Source of the DNA: Psychroflexus lacisalsi | Lineage (GTDB): Bacteria; Bacteroidota; Bacteroidia; Flavobacteriales; Flavobacteriaceae | Length of the DNA stretch: 64,000 nucleotides | Assembly (NCBI RefSeq): GCF_020164495.1 | Contig: NZ_JAIQYZ010000001.1 | Coordinates: 682,001-746,000, forward strand | Direction: 5' to 3' | Program-made: the position numbers and the translations under genes | Shown here: positions 33,191 to 42,741 of the stretch, piece after piece | How the letters are laid out: each line of letters opens with the position of its first letter | Numbering within the stretch: the stretch's first letter is position 1 | Notes under the pieces: generated by a model | Databases searched by the model: none | What the model saw: the letters and a program-made list of their open reading frames with translations, nothing else | Told to the model about the DNA's origin: nothing

Positions 33191-34357
33191 GATTCTTTCC
33201 ATGGCTTCTTTTATGTCAGATTCGCTAGCAGCATAGGATATTCTTATGCAATCTGGGTTTCCAAAAGCTTCTCCAGTGACTGTAGCAACATTAGCTACTT
33301 CCAATAAAAACATGGAGAAATCAGTTGCATTTTCAATAAGTTTCCCATTATAAGTCTTTCCAAAAAAGGAAGAAACGTTTGGAAATACGTAAAATGCTCC
33401 TTCAGGTTCATTGCACTCAAAACCTGGAATAGTTTCAATCAAATCTAGAATCAGCTTTCTTCTAGATTTGAATTTATCAATCATGTATTGTATTTTATCC
33501 AATGGTGCTTCAAGAGCTGTTATGACAGCACGCTGAGCTATACAGTTTGCACCACTTGTGACCTGGCCTTGTAATTTCTTACAAGCATTGGCTATTTTTT
33601 CCGGGGCTCCTATATAACCAATTCTCCAACCTGTCATCGCAAAAGCCTTTGAAACTCCATTAACGGTCACAGTTCTGTTGTACATTTCTGGAATTTCAGC
33701 CATAGAAAATCGTTCGTTCCCAAAATTGATATGCTCGTAGATTTCATCACTCACAATGATGATGTCAGGATGATCTTTAAGAACTTCAGCTAGTGCTTTC
33801 AATTCATCCTTAGAATAAACAGATCCACTGGGATTACAGGGTGAACTGTACCAAATCATTTTAGTTTTCGGGGTAATAGCGGATTTCAGCTGATCAGGAG
33901 TCATTTTAAAATCTTGATCTATATCTGTTTGAACTTCAACTGGAATACCTCCATTTAATTTGACAATATCACTGTAGCTTACCCAGTAAGGACAAGGTAG
34001 TATAACTTCATCTCCCTTATTCAATAAAACAGAAGCAACATTGTACAACGATTGTTTAGCCCCTGTAGAAACGACTATTTGATTCAATCCATAATCAAGA
34101 TTATTGTCCCTTTTAAATTTTCCTTTAATAGCTTTTTTTAGATCTTCATAACCATCTACAGGGGTATATGAATTATAATTATCATTAATAGCTTTTATGG
34201 CCGATTCCTTTATGAAATCTGGAGTATTGAAATCTGGTTCGCCAAGACTAAGGCCTATGATATCTTTACCTTCGGCTTTTAATTCTCTGGCTTTTGCTGC
34301 CATAGCCAAAGTTGCAGAGGTTTCAAGTTTTTGAATTTTATCGGATAGTTGGATCAT
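33173..34357 (-). CDS. PLP-dependent aminotransferase, aspartate aminotransferase-like (class I/II)
   Basis: A 394-residue fold-type-I aminotransferase. GKDIIGLSLGEPDFNTPDFI at the N-terminus, STGAKQSLYNVASVLLNKGD, NPSGSVYS (substrate/PLP contact), SDEIYEHI and the lysine block NGVSKAFAMTGWRIGY identify the aspartate/prephenate aminotransferase subgroup I-gamma. The late Arg in RISYAASESDIKEA binds the substrate carboxylate. It probably transaminates aspartate or aromatic amino acids; the latter would supply phenylpyruvate, but there is no direct link to the paa locus. The gene ends two bases from MscS within the shared palindrome. Confidence 0.9.
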   Translation of the reverse strand: MIQLSDKIQKLETSATLAMAAKARELKAEGKDIIGLSLGEPDFNTPDFIKESAIKAINDNYNSYTPVDGYEDLKKAIKGKFKRDNNLDYGLNQIVVSTGAKQSLYNVASVLLNKGDEVILPCPYWVSYSDIVKLNGGIPVEVQTDIDQDFKMTPDQLKSAITPKTKMIWYSSPCNPSGSVYSKDELKALAEVLKDHPDIIIVSDEIYEHINFGNERFSMAEIPEMYNRTVTVNGVSKAFAMTGWRIGYIGAPEKIANACKKLQGQVTSGANCIAQRAVITALEAPLDKIQYMIDKFKSRRKLILDLIETIPGFECNEPEGAFYVFPNVSSFFGKTYNGKLIENATDFSMFLLEVANVATVTGEAFGNPDCIRISYAASESDIKEAMERIKKSIS

Positions 34358-34369
34358 GTAATTTTTAAA

Positions 34370-35464
34370 TTATGATAATTGTGGCTCACTTCCAAGCATG
34401 CGTAGATGTCTAAAGTGCGATTTTATAGCTTCTCTTGTTGATTCATACTCATTATAAGGGAGGTCGAATTCTTTGGCCGTTTCTTTAACAATCTTGCTTA
34501 TTTTATCATAGTGAATGTGACTGATATTCGGAAATATGTGATGTTCTACTTGATGATTCAAACCACCACTAAACCAACTCATTAATTTGTTGTTTGTTGC
34601 AAAATTCGCAGTTGTGAATAATTGGTGAATTGCCCATGTATTTTTCATTTCTCCAACTTCATTTGGCATTGGCATATCGTTTTCTTCAACCATGTGTGCT
34701 AATTGAAATATGATGCTCAAAATCAAACCAGCAGTATAATGCATGATGAAAAAACCTAAGAGAACTTTCCACCATACAATTCCAATTAATATAGGAATGA
34801 CAATCCAAATAGAAAGATATAAAGCTTTAGTAACAGCCAATAAGATCCATTGCTTCCATTTGCTAGGCATTTTTCCGTAGGAAAGTTGACGCTTCAGATA
34901 ACTCCTTGTTTGTTTAAAATCTGATGTAAGTGACCAGTTGAAAGTCAATAATCCATAAAGAAAAACAGAATAAATATGCTGAAACTTATGGAAACGTTTC
35001 CACTTAGCATGTTTTGAAAATCTAATAATTCCTCCAGCGTCTATATCTTCGTCATGGCCATGAATGTTGGTGTAAGTATGGTGAAGCACATTATGTTGGA
35101 CTTGCCAGTTGTAAACATTACCTGCCAAAATATAAATGGAACTTCCCATAAATTTATTAACCCATTTCTTTTTAGAGTAAGTGCCATGATTTCCATCATG
35201 CATGACATTCATACCTACTCCGGCCATTCCAACTCCCATCAACATGGTAAATAGTAATTTCCACCAACCGGAAACGTCTAAAAATAGAATTAAGAAATAT
35301 GGGGTTAAAAATAAACTGAACATAAAAATTGTCTTAAGGTGCAATTTCCAGTTACCAGTTTTCTTGACTCCGTTTTCATTAAAGTAGTTATTTACTCTTT
35401 TGTTAAGTGTCTTAAAGAATTTCTGAGGATCTTTTCTCGAGAATTTAATTGTTGGATTTGTCAT
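34370..35464 (-). CDS. Acyl-CoA / fatty acid desaturase family protein
   Basis: A 364-residue membrane-bound di-iron desaturase with three histidine boxes: MHDGNHGTYSKKKW, QHNVLHHTYTNIHGHDEDID and LNHQVEHHIFPNISH. Four hydrophobic segments lie between them. It introduces a cis double bond into acyl chains and is important for cold-adapted membranes. An ATG at 35524 is in frame upstream, but a promoter -7 element TATATTTG at 35483-35490 lies between the two and the upstream segment has no family similarity, so the ATG at 35464 (MTNPTIKFSRKDPQ) was chosen. It lies 12 bases upstream of the aminotransferase on the same strand, so the two may share a transcript. Confidence 0.93.
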   Translation of the reverse strand: MTNPTIKFSRKDPQKFFKTLNKRVNNYFNENGVKKTGNWKLHLKTIFMFSLFLTPYFLILFLDVSGWWKLLFTMLMGVGMAGVGMNVMHDGNHGTYSKKKWVNKFMGSSIYILAGNVYNWQVQHNVLHHTYTNIHGHDEDIDAGGIIRFSKHAKWKRFHKFQHIYSVFLYGLLTFNWSLTSDFKQTRSYLKRQLSYGKMPSKWKQWILLAVTKALYLSIWIVIPILIGIVWWKVLLGFFIMHYTAGLILSIIFQLAHMVEENDMPMPNEVGEMKNTWAIHQLFTTANFATNNKLMSWFSGGLNHQVEHHIFPNISHIHYDKISKIVKETAKEFDLPYNEYESTREAIKSHFRHLRMLGSEPQLS

Positions 35465-35482
35465 CGTAAAAGTTATGTATAA

Positions 35483-35490
35483 CAAATATA
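35483..35490 (-). promoter_or_regulatory. -7 promoter element for the desaturase gene
   Basis: On the minus strand TATATTTG fits TAnnTTTG exactly, 18 bases before the ATG at 35464. No convincing -33 TTG is at the usual distance. It is mainly useful as evidence for the chosen translation start. Confidence 0.5.
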
Positions 35491-35659
35491 AAAATTTATA
35501 TATATCGGTGCTTTGGATGAACACTAATTGTGTTCGATTTAGGGAAGTTTAATTGTCCAAATCTTTTTTGTTGTCGCAATTTGATTAAAAATAATCAAGT
35601 TGCATTTTGATTCATTTGATGATAATAACTGCTATTTTCGCGCTAGAAAATTCAAAACA

Positions 35660-36289
35660 GTGGAATTAATAAAACATTACTTTGCCGATATTGATGAATC
35701 ACAAATAAAGCAATTTGAAAAAATAGCAGAAGTTTACAAGGATTGGAATCAAAAAATTAATGTCGTCTCCAGGAAAGATATTGATGAAATTTATATACGC
35801 CATGTGCTACATAGCCTTGGTATTGCAAAAGTTCAAAGTTTTTTGCCTGGATCTAAGGTTTTGGATGTTGGTACCGGAGGAGGTTTTCCAGGTATCCCCC
35901 TAGCTATTTTGTTTCCTGAAACTCAGTTTACCTTGGTGGATAGTATAGGAAAGAAAATAAAAGTTGTGGAAGAAGTGGTTGACGCATTGGAACTTAAAAA
36001 TGTAACGGCCATTAACGATCGTGTTGAAAATATATCTGGTGAATTTGATTTTATAGTCAGTAGGGCAGTAGCTGTTATGCCAAGTTTTGTTCACTGGGTA
36101 AAAGGTAAAATTGCTAAGGAATCCAAGCATGATCGAAAAAATGGAATTCTATATTTAAAAGGTGGTGATTTATCTGAAGAGCTTCAGCCTTATCGTACAG
36201 TAGAAGTTTTTGAATTGCCTACATTTTATAAAGAAGACTTTTTTGATACCAAGAAAGTGGTATACCTCCCTATGAAGTATAGAGGATAA
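35660..36289 (+). CDS. rsmG: 16S rRNA (guanine(527)-N(7))-methyltransferase RsmG
   Basis: A 209-residue class I methyltransferase that modifies G527 of 16S rRNA. VLDVGTGGGFPGIPLAILFP (SAM-binding motif I), FTLVDSIGKKIKVVEEV (motif II) and FIVSRAVAVMPSFVHW (the late VSRAVA motif) are unmistakable. Start: GTG at 35660 gives MELIKHYFADI and the normal family length. The alternative TTG 60 bases upstream adds residues without similarity and would overlap a -7-like TATTTTCG. A perfect palindromic terminator follows. Confidence 0.93.
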   Translation: MELIKHYFADIDESQIKQFEKIAEVYKDWNQKINVVSRKDIDEIYIRHVLHSLGIAKVQSFLPGSKVLDVGTGGGFPGIPLAILFPETQFTLVDSIGKKIKVVEEVVDALELKNVTAINDRVENISGEFDFIVSRAVAVMPSFVHWVKGKIAKESKHDRKNGILYLKGGDLSEELQPYRTVEVFELPTFYKEDFFDTKKVVYLPMKYRG

Positions 36290-36303
36290 TATGGATCATA
36301 AAA

Positions 36304-36335
36304 AAATCCCTTAATCATATATGATTAAGGGATTT
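36304..36335. terminator. Bidirectional terminator between rsmG and pruA
   Basis: AAATCCCTTAATCATA and TATGATTAAGGGATTT are exact 16-base reverse complements with no loop base, flanked by A-runs on the left and T/A on the right. It lies 15 bases after the rsmG stop and 19 bases from the end of the convergent pruA gene, so it can serve both. Confidence 0.85.
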
Positions 36336-36353
36336 AACTTTAATTGAAAATAA

Positions 36354-37979
36354 TTATCCCATATGAGGATATTTGTAATCTGTTGCAGGAACAAAAGTCT
36401 CTTTTATCAATCTTGGTGAAGACCACCTTAATAAGTTAAACTTAGATCCAGCTTTATCATTGGTACCACTGTTTCTGGCGCCTCCAAATGGCTGACGACC
36501 TACTACAGCTCCTGTACACTTGTCATTAATGTAGAAATTACCTGCAGAATTTTGCAGAATGTCAGTTGCAACTGAAGCTGCATAACGATCTGTCGAAATA
36601 ATAGAACCTGTTAATCCATACTGGCTCGTGTTATCAACTACATGAAGTGTCTCTTCAAATTTATCGTCATCATAAACATAAAGTGTCAACACCGGACCGA
36701 ATAATTCTTCGACCATGGTTTCATACTGTGGATTGGTAGTCACGATAACAGTTGGTTCTACGAAATAACCTTTAGACTTATCGCATTTGCCTCCAACAAT
36801 GATTTCTGCTTCATCACTTTTCTTAGCTCTTTCAATAAAACTGGATAATTTGTCGAAAGATTGTTCGTGAATAACAGCACCCATGAAATTACCAAAATCA
36901 CCTGTAGGTCCCATTTTGATTGACTTTACGTCTTTTACTAAACGTTCTTTTACATTTGGCCATAAGCTACTTGAAACATAAGACCTTGAAGCTGCACTAC
37001 ATTTTTGTCCTTGAAATTCAAAAGCTCCTCTCAGTAATGCTGTTGCAACAACTTGCGCATCAGCAGACTTATGTGCAACAATAAAATCTTTTCCGCCAGT
37101 TTCTCCAACTATTCTTGGGTAAGTATTATAATTATGGATGTTTTCACCGATTTTAGCCCAAATGCCTTTAAATACATTTGTACTCCCAGTGAAATGGATT
37201 CCAGCAAATTCTTTTCTTGCTAGAATCTTGTCAGTAATCATTACTGGGTCTCCTATAATCATGTTTATGACACCATCAGGTAGACCTGCTTCTTTAAATA
37301 CTTCCATAATCACTTGAGCTGATAGCATCTGACTATCGCTAGGTTTCCAGACAGCAACATTTCCCATTAAAGCAGCGCTAGATGGTAAATTACCAGCAAT
37401 AGCTGTAAAATTGAAAGGAGTAATAGCGTATACAAATCCCTCAAGAGGTCTATGTTCTAATCTGTTCCATTCGTTATCAGCAGATTCAGGTTGTTCTCTG
37501 TAAATTTCTGACATGTATTCAACGTTGAATCTTAGGAAATCACAGATTTCACAGGCAGAATCAATTTCAGCTTGAAAAACAGTTTTAGATTGACCAATCA
37601 TAGTTGTTGCGTTCATTCTATCTCTGTAGGGTCCAGCGATAAGATCTGCAGCTTTTAGAAAAACAGCAGCTCTTTGCTCCCATGGTAACTTTGCCCATTC
37701 TTTTCTGGCTTCCAAAGCAGTATCAATAGCTTTGTCTACATGTTCTTCTTCGGCATTATGATAAACTCCAACTTCATGTTGATGATCGTGTGGTGGTCTA
37801 ATGCTTTTAGTTTTTCCTGATTTTATTTCTTCCTTACCTATATATAGAGGAACTTCTGCCTTTTCACTATATATTTTCTTATACATCTTTTCAATAGATT
37901 CTCTTTCAGGAGAACCTGGTGCATAAGTTTTTATTGGTTCGTTTATAGCGGTTGGCACTTGAAAATAACCTTTTCCCAT
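36354..37979 (-). CDS. pruA: L-glutamate gamma-semialdehyde dehydrogenase (1-pyrroline-5-carboxylate dehydrogenase)
   Basis: A 541-residue aldehyde dehydrogenase that oxidises glutamate semialdehyde in proline catabolism. AITPFNFTAIAGNLPSSAAL, VAVWKPSDSQMLSAQ, HFTGSTNVFKGIW, the catalytic FQGQKCSAASRSY (Cys) and AGNFYINDKCTGAVVGRQPF are typical of the type 1 P5C dehydrogenase of Bacteroidota. It has no proline dehydrogenase fusion; putA is not in the window. It is monocistronic, with a terminator shared with rsmG. Confidence 0.95.
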   Translation of the reverse strand: MGKGYFQVPTAINEPIKTYAPGSPERESIEKMYKKIYSEKAEVPLYIGKEEIKSGKTKSIRPPHDHQHEVGVYHNAEEEHVDKAIDTALEARKEWAKLPWEQRAAVFLKAADLIAGPYRDRMNATTMIGQSKTVFQAEIDSACEICDFLRFNVEYMSEIYREQPESADNEWNRLEHRPLEGFVYAITPFNFTAIAGNLPSSAALMGNVAVWKPSDSQMLSAQVIMEVFKEAGLPDGVINMIIGDPVMITDKILARKEFAGIHFTGSTNVFKGIWAKIGENIHNYNTYPRIVGETGGKDFIVAHKSADAQVVATALLRGAFEFQGQKCSAASRSYVSSSLWPNVKERLVKDVKSIKMGPTGDFGNFMGAVIHEQSFDKLSSFIERAKKSDEAEIIVGGKCDKSKGYFVEPTVIVTTNPQYETMVEELFGPVLTLYVYDDDKFEETLHVVDNTSQYGLTGSIISTDRYAASVATDILQNSAGNFYINDKCTGAVVGRQPFGGARNSGTNDKAGSKFNLLRWSSPRLIKETFVPATDYKYPHMG

Positions 37980-38078
37980 AATTTTAATATTATTTTTTTG
38001 GTTTATGTAAATATAAAGCTAATAAATCATTTTTAAAATTCGAGGTGATAAGCTTTTATTAATACTTGTTAAGAAGCC

Positions 38079-39368
38079 TTAATTAATGATGTTTTCACTA
38101 TTTCCAAAACCTGTACCTATGACTCTGTCAAATCTTGCTCCTATATCGCGATAGTAAACTATGACCTGATAATCATTTTCTGTAACGTCGTGGTTTCCGC
38201 TAATGAAACCTTCTTTGAAATTTCCGTTTTTATCGAGAAAAACATACTTATAATTATAGAAGCCTTGTTTTAATAATAGTTCGTTTGTCAAAATATTTGG
38301 TTGTGACTCAAGAGGTTTCATCAACGTACTATCATCTAAAACGTAGTTGTTGAATCTTCCGTAAAGATGAATCTCACCATTTTCCAGGTCTTTTGAATTT
38401 TGTAAAGTAAAATGGACCTTGGCATACTCAGATTCAATATCAATATCATCACCTTGAATCGTATTAATTCTGAAAGCCCCGTTTATATCAGGATAAAACG
38501 TATAAACATTTCCCGCTCTTAAAAAATTAGGATACAAAAATGAGTTATATAAATCGTCGAGTTCCACGCGCTCTATTCTAAGTGTACCTTGTCTTATGTC
38601 TTTGTTATCGAAGTTGAAATATTCATTGCCTCCCCAAAAAGAGGATTCTTCATCGTATCTATATATAAGTCTGTTCCCTTGAGTGAACTGAGGTTTTAAA
38701 TCGTAAATAGCTGTATTAAAATCATTGTTTTGAACAACAACAGTGTTGACAGTTTGTTCGGGATTTCTGAAAATAAAATCATCTCTTCCTACTTCAAAAT
38801 TTACAACTTGTTTTTTATCTAAGTAAGTAAGATTTCTTGATCTTCTTATTATGATATCGACATTAACCAGATTTTCAAAGACAATAAATTTTCTTGAGAA
38901 CAACAGTTCTTTATTGGAATTGAAGATCTTGAGCATATAATTACCACTTACTTTCAAGCCCCGTGTGTTTTCATTTGGAAAACTCAGTTCATAATGTGTA
39001 TATGGCTGAAGCGTTGTGAATGAATTTACAAAATTGAATAATCTGATATTATCAAATCCTTCCAGATATTCGTTTTTGGAAAGTTTGGAAGGAGTCCAGT
39101 CAAAATTGTAATGCTCGATTTCATAGTAATAATCATTTTCAGCTGCAGTCAAATCATCAAATTTGAGATTTAAGGTCTCATTAATTGATATGATTGGTGT
39201 GCCACTAAACTCATCAGAAGATCCAAAGAATTCTATGGTTTTGATGAAATCTGGAGGTAAAGTCTCGTAAACCTCCTGACCTTTTATTGAAGAACTTGTA
39301 AAAGTTATTAAAATAAGGAGGATAAACTTTTTAATAATATTGTTAAGCCTTATATTTATTAAGCTCAT
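38079..39368 (-). CDS. T9SS plug-type protein (DUF5103 family)
   Basis: A 429-residue exported protein with a signal peptide at residues 1-30 (NIIKKFILLILITFTSSSIKG). It then has the DUF5103 first domain (FIKTIEFFGSSDEFSGTPII, DYYYEIEHYNFDWTPSKLSK). It is rich in beta-strands and ends with a carbohydrate-binding-like domain (HLYGRFNNYVLDDSTLMKPL, NYKYVFLDKNGNFKEGF). Members of this family were described as the periplasmic plug that closes the SprA translocon of the type IX secretion system in Flavobacterium johnsoniae. The name rests on family similarity; the sorting-domain gene at 5950 is independent evidence that T9SS exists. Confidence 0.82.
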   Translation of the reverse strand: MSLINIRLNNIIKKFILLILITFTSSSIKGQEVYETLPPDFIKTIEFFGSSDEFSGTPIISINETLNLKFDDLTAAENDYYYEIEHYNFDWTPSKLSKNEYLEGFDNIRLFNFVNSFTTLQPYTHYELSFPNENTRGLKVSGNYMLKIFNSNKELLFSRKFIVFENLVNVDIIIRRSRNLTYLDKKQVVNFEVGRDDFIFRNPEQTVNTVVVQNNDFNTAIYDLKPQFTQGNRLIYRYDEESSFWGGNEYFNFDNKDIRQGTLRIERVELDDLYNSFLYPNFLRAGNVYTFYPDINGAFRINTIQGDDIDIESEYAKVHFTLQNSKDLENGEIHLYGRFNNYVLDDSTLMKPLESQPNILTNELLLKQGFYNYKYVFLDKNGNFKEGFISGNHDVTENDYQVIVYYRDIGARFDRVIGTGFGNSENIIN

Positions 39369-39412
39369 TTAATTGTTTAGATTAATTATAAATAATAGAA
39401 CTATAAGATTTG

Positions 39413-39448
39413 TTTGCTTTAGGAATGTAAGTTAAATTATTAAATTTG
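39413..39448 (+). promoter_or_regulatory. Promoter of the nqr operon
   Basis: TTTG (39413-39416), 24 bases, then TAAATTTG (39441-39448), an exact match to the -7 box TAnnTTTG. The spacer is slightly longer than usual. nqrA starts at 39475, giving a leader of about 17 bases. Confidence 0.5.
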
Positions 39449-39474
39449 CAAACCAAATAAAATTTTATTTAAAG

Positions 39475-40824
39475 ATGCCCATAGACGTAAAAATTAAAAA
39501 GGGTTTAAAGCTAAATCTAAAAGGTGAAGCCAAAAATTCAATTGAACAAGCACAGAAATCAAAAACTGTTGCTTTAAGACCTTCAAATTTTCACTCTTTG
39601 GTACCAAAGTTGGTTTTAAAGGAAGGTGCTAAGATAAAAGCAGGAGATGAAGTTTTTTTCTCAAAATACTCTGATAAGACAAGGGTTGTTTCTCCTGTGA
39701 GTGGTGTTCTTAAAGAAATTAAGCGTGGAGCAAAGAGGAAAATTTTAGAAGTTATCATCGAAGCAGATGACTATATAGAATATAAAGATTTTGGATCAAT
39801 GAATCCTTTGGAGTCTGAGTCTTCATTGGTTAAAGAAAGAATTTTTTCAACTGGTTTAGGGATTTTTCTGAACCAAAGACCGTATAATATTCCAGCTGAT
39901 GCTGATGATACTCCCAAAGCTATTTACATATCAGCATATGATACAGCTCCTTTATCTGCGTCTCATGAGTTGGTTTTAAAGGATAAAGCTGAATATTTTC
40001 AGAACGGTATCAATGCGCTTACAAAATTAACAGGAGGTAAGGTTTACTTAGGAGTAGATAAACAGTCAGCAACTTTCCTGAAAGATGTTCAAAATGTTGA
40101 ACTAATTACAATATCAGGACCACATCCTGCTGGTAATGTAGGAACGTTAATCCACGAAACTGAACCGATGAATAGAGGTGAGCGTGTTTGGACCATCAAT
40201 CCTGAAGATGTTGCGATCATTGGTGAGCAGTTTAAAACTGGAAAATACAATGCTGAAAGAACAGTTGTAGTAACTGGATCTGCTGCCCATGAAAATAATA
40301 GAAAATATTTTAAAACCATTATTGGTTCTGAAGTTAAATCATTCTTGACTGATTTTGAAGATAACTCAAGAATAATTAGTGGTAATGTATTGACAGGTGA
40401 AAAGATTGAAAGCGATGGCTATATTAATTTTTTTTCCAATACGCTTACTGTGATTCCAGAAGGAAATGAATACAGAATGTTTGGTTGGGTGCCTTTTAAA
40501 GACAATGATATCCACTCCGCATCAAAAACTTCCTTGTCTTGGTTGTTTCCAAACAAAAAGTATGATGTAAATACAAATCTAAACGGAGAAGAGAGAGCGC
40601 TTGTAGTGACAGGCGAAATGGAAGAAATGATGCCAATGGATATTCTGCCTATGCAACTTTTAAAAGCTTGTATGGCTGGAGATATAGAGAAAATGGAGAA
40701 TTTAGGAATCTATGAAGTAGTGCCAGAAGATTTCGCGCTAGTAGAATATACAAATACATCTAAAATCGAAGCGCAAGAAATTATACGCAATGGTTTAGAT
40801 TTAATGATAACTGAAGTAGGATAA
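39475..40824 (+). CDS. nqrA: Na+-translocating NADH:quinone reductase subunit A
   Basis: A 449-residue peripheral subunit of the sodium-pumping NADH:quinone reductase, the respiratory entry point common in marine bacteria. It starts directly with IDVKIKKGLKLNLKGEA. It then shows ALRPSNFHSLVPKLVLKEGA and GDEVFFSKYSDKTRVVSPVS, a barrel-sandwich-type domain, and the NqrA-specific block SGPHPAGNVGTLIHETEPMN. Length matches the family. It heads the six-gene operon nqrABCDEF on the plus strand, all with 1-15-base spacing. Confidence 0.97.
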   Translation: MPIDVKIKKGLKLNLKGEAKNSIEQAQKSKTVALRPSNFHSLVPKLVLKEGAKIKAGDEVFFSKYSDKTRVVSPVSGVLKEIKRGAKRKILEVIIEADDYIEYKDFGSMNPLESESSLVKERIFSTGLGIFLNQRPYNIPADADDTPKAIYISAYDTAPLSASHELVLKDKAEYFQNGINALTKLTGGKVYLGVDKQSATFLKDVQNVELITISGPHPAGNVGTLIHETEPMNRGERVWTINPEDVAIIGEQFKTGKYNAERTVVVTGSAAHENNRKYFKTIIGSEVKSFLTDFEDNSRIISGNVLTGEKIESDGYINFFSNTLTVIPEGNEYRMFGWVPFKDNDIHSASKTSLSWLFPNKKYDVNTNLNGEERALVVTGEMEEMMPMDILPMQLLKACMAGDIEKMENLGIYEVVPEDFALVEYTNTSKIEAQEIIRNGLDLMITEVG

Positions 40825-40839
40825 ATTTATATAATAACT

Positions 40840-42012
40840 ATGAATTGGATTAGACAGAAAATTGATCAAATTAAAGAGCCTTTTGAGCCAGGTAATAAAT
40901 TAGAAAAATATCGTCCAGCAATTAATGCGCTTGACACTTTCTTATTTGTACCTGATCATACAACTAAAAAAGGGGCACACATTAGAGATGCGGTAGATTT
41001 GAAGAGGACGATGATAACAGTTGTGCTAGCTTTAATACCTGCATTAATTTTTGGAATGTGGAACGCTGGTTACCAACATTACACTCAGCTAGGTGAAAAT
41101 CCAGCATTTCTTGAAGCATTTTTACATGGAGCTTATAAAATAGTTCCAATGATTGTAGTATCCTATGCCGTAGGTTTAGGATTAGAATTCGCTTTTGCAA
41201 TAATGAGAGGACATGAAGTTAATGAAGGATACTTAGTTACTGGATTGCTTATCCCAATGATTATGCCGGTTGACATTCCATTGTGGATGGTTGCATTGTC
41301 AGTTATATTTGCAGTCTTGATTGGCAAGGAAGCCTTTGGAGGAACTGGAATGAATATCTTGAATCCTGCCTTAACAGCAAGAGCTTTTGCTTTCTTTGCC
41401 TACCCTACTTATATGTCTGGAAACAAAATATGGGTCAGTGAGGCTTCAAATGTGGATAGCATTTCCGGTGAAACTATATTGGGTTCTCTTGCTGCAAATA
41501 AAGAAGTGACCTATAACGCTGCAGAAATGTTCACGGGAATTATACCGGGTTCTATTTCAGAAACATCAACGCTTTGTATTGTTGCTGGTGCTTTAATTTT
41601 AATTTTAACTAAAGTTGCTGATTGGAGAATTATCTTAAGTGGTGTAATTGGTGCTGCGGCGATGGGATTACTTTTAAACGCTTTACCATCAATGGGTGTA
41701 GAAGGAAATGGTTTGACAAATTTCCCATGGTACAATCACTTAATAGTTGGCGGATTTGCTTTTGGAATCGTTTTCATGGCAACAGATCCTGTAAGCGCTG
41801 CCCAGACTATGAAAGGTAAATGGATTTATGGCGTTCTAATAGGTTTAACAGCTATTTTAATTAGAACATTGAATCCTGCTTATCCAGAAGGGATTATGTT
41901 ATCAATATTGTTGTTGAATGTCTTTGCACCGACAATCGACCACTATGTAATTGAAGGTAACATCAAGAAAAGAAAGAAACGTTTAGACATGAAATCAGTT
42001 AAAACAGCATAA
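40840..42012 (+). CDS. nqrB: Na+-translocating NADH:quinone reductase subunit B
   Basis: A 390-residue membrane subunit with about ten helices that carries riboflavin and a covalent FMN. HIRDAVDLKRTMITVVLALI, EAFGGTGMNILNPALTARAF and TDPVSAAQTMKGKWIYGVLI are family hallmarks. The FMN-attachment region reads DSISGETILG, with Thr212 at the expected position. The usual S/T-G-A-T motif has Glu here in place of Ala. It is followed by nqrC one base after the stop. Confidence 0.96.
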   Translation: MNWIRQKIDQIKEPFEPGNKLEKYRPAINALDTFLFVPDHTTKKGAHIRDAVDLKRTMITVVLALIPALIFGMWNAGYQHYTQLGENPAFLEAFLHGAYKIVPMIVVSYAVGLGLEFAFAIMRGHEVNEGYLVTGLLIPMIMPVDIPLWMVALSVIFAVLIGKEAFGGTGMNILNPALTARAFAFFAYPTYMSGNKIWVSEASNVDSISGETILGSLAANKEVTYNAAEMFTGIIPGSISETSTLCIVAGALILILTKVADWRIILSGVIGAAAMGLLLNALPSMGVEGNGLTNFPWYNHLIVGGFAFGIVFMATDPVSAAQTMKGKWIYGVLIGLTAILIRTLNPAYPEGIMLSILLLNVFAPTIDHYVIEGNIKKRKKRLDMKSVKTA

Positions 42013-42013
42013 C

Positions 42014-42739
42014 ATGAATAAAAATAGTAACGCATACACATTTATTTTTGCAATTGCGATGGTTGTAATTGTTGCTGTGACATTATCATTCACATCAACA
42101 ACACTAAGTCCGCTTCAAAAAGAAAATGTTCGTAAAGAGAAAATGCAAAGTATATTATCTACTGTAGGTATTGAAACAGATAGAGAAAATGCTGAAACAC
42201 TATTCAATAAGCACATTACTCAGCAAATCACTTTAGATTATGAAGGTGAAGAAAAAGAAGATGTAGATGCTTTTGAAGTTGATTTAGCGAAAGAACTTTC
42301 AAAGCCAATTGAAGAGCAATCTTTTCCAATATATTTGGCAAATTATGATAATTCAGATTATTACATCGCTCCTATGAGAGGTAATGGATTATGGGATGCA
42401 ATTTGGGGGTACATCGCTCTAAAAGACGATGCAAACACTATAAAAGGAGTCATTTTTGACCATAAAGGAGAAACTGCTGGTCTAGGAGCAGAGATTACTA
42501 CTGATTGGTTTCAACAACGCTTCGTAGATGAAAAGATTTTTGATAACAACGGAGAATTAGTTGGTGTAAGTGTTGTAAAGGGATATAGTGGTGGAAATGA
42601 TAAAGATGATAATAAAGTAGATTCTATTTCTGGTGCGACTATTACTGGTGATGGTGTAACAGAAATGATCGAGAAAAGGTTGAAAAATTATTTACCTTTC
42701 TTTAAGAAGCGTCAGGAAATTAAAGTTGTAACAAGATAA
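42014..42739 (+). CDS. nqrC: Na+-translocating NADH:quinone reductase subunit C
   Basis: A 241-residue subunit with one N-terminal membrane helix (residues 8-29) and a periplasmic FMN-binding domain. [20 protein letters not shown] and [20 protein letters not shown] are typical. The covalent FMN site is intact as [15 protein letters not shown], Thr209 being the attachment residue loaded by ApbE, whose gene is just downstream of the operon. Confidence 0.96.
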   Translation: MNKNSNAYTFIFAIAMVVIVAVTLSFTSTTLSPLQKENVRKEKMQSILSTVGIETDRENAETLFNKHITQQITLDYEGEEKEDVDAFEVDLAKELSKPIEEQSFPIYLANYDNSDYYIAPMRGNGLWDAIWGYIALKDDANTIKGVIFDHKGETAGLGAEITTDWFQQRFVDEKIFDNNGELVGVSVVKGYSGGNDKDDNKVDSISGATITGDGVTEMIEKRLKNYLPFFKKRQEIKVVTR

Positions 42740-42741
42740 TT

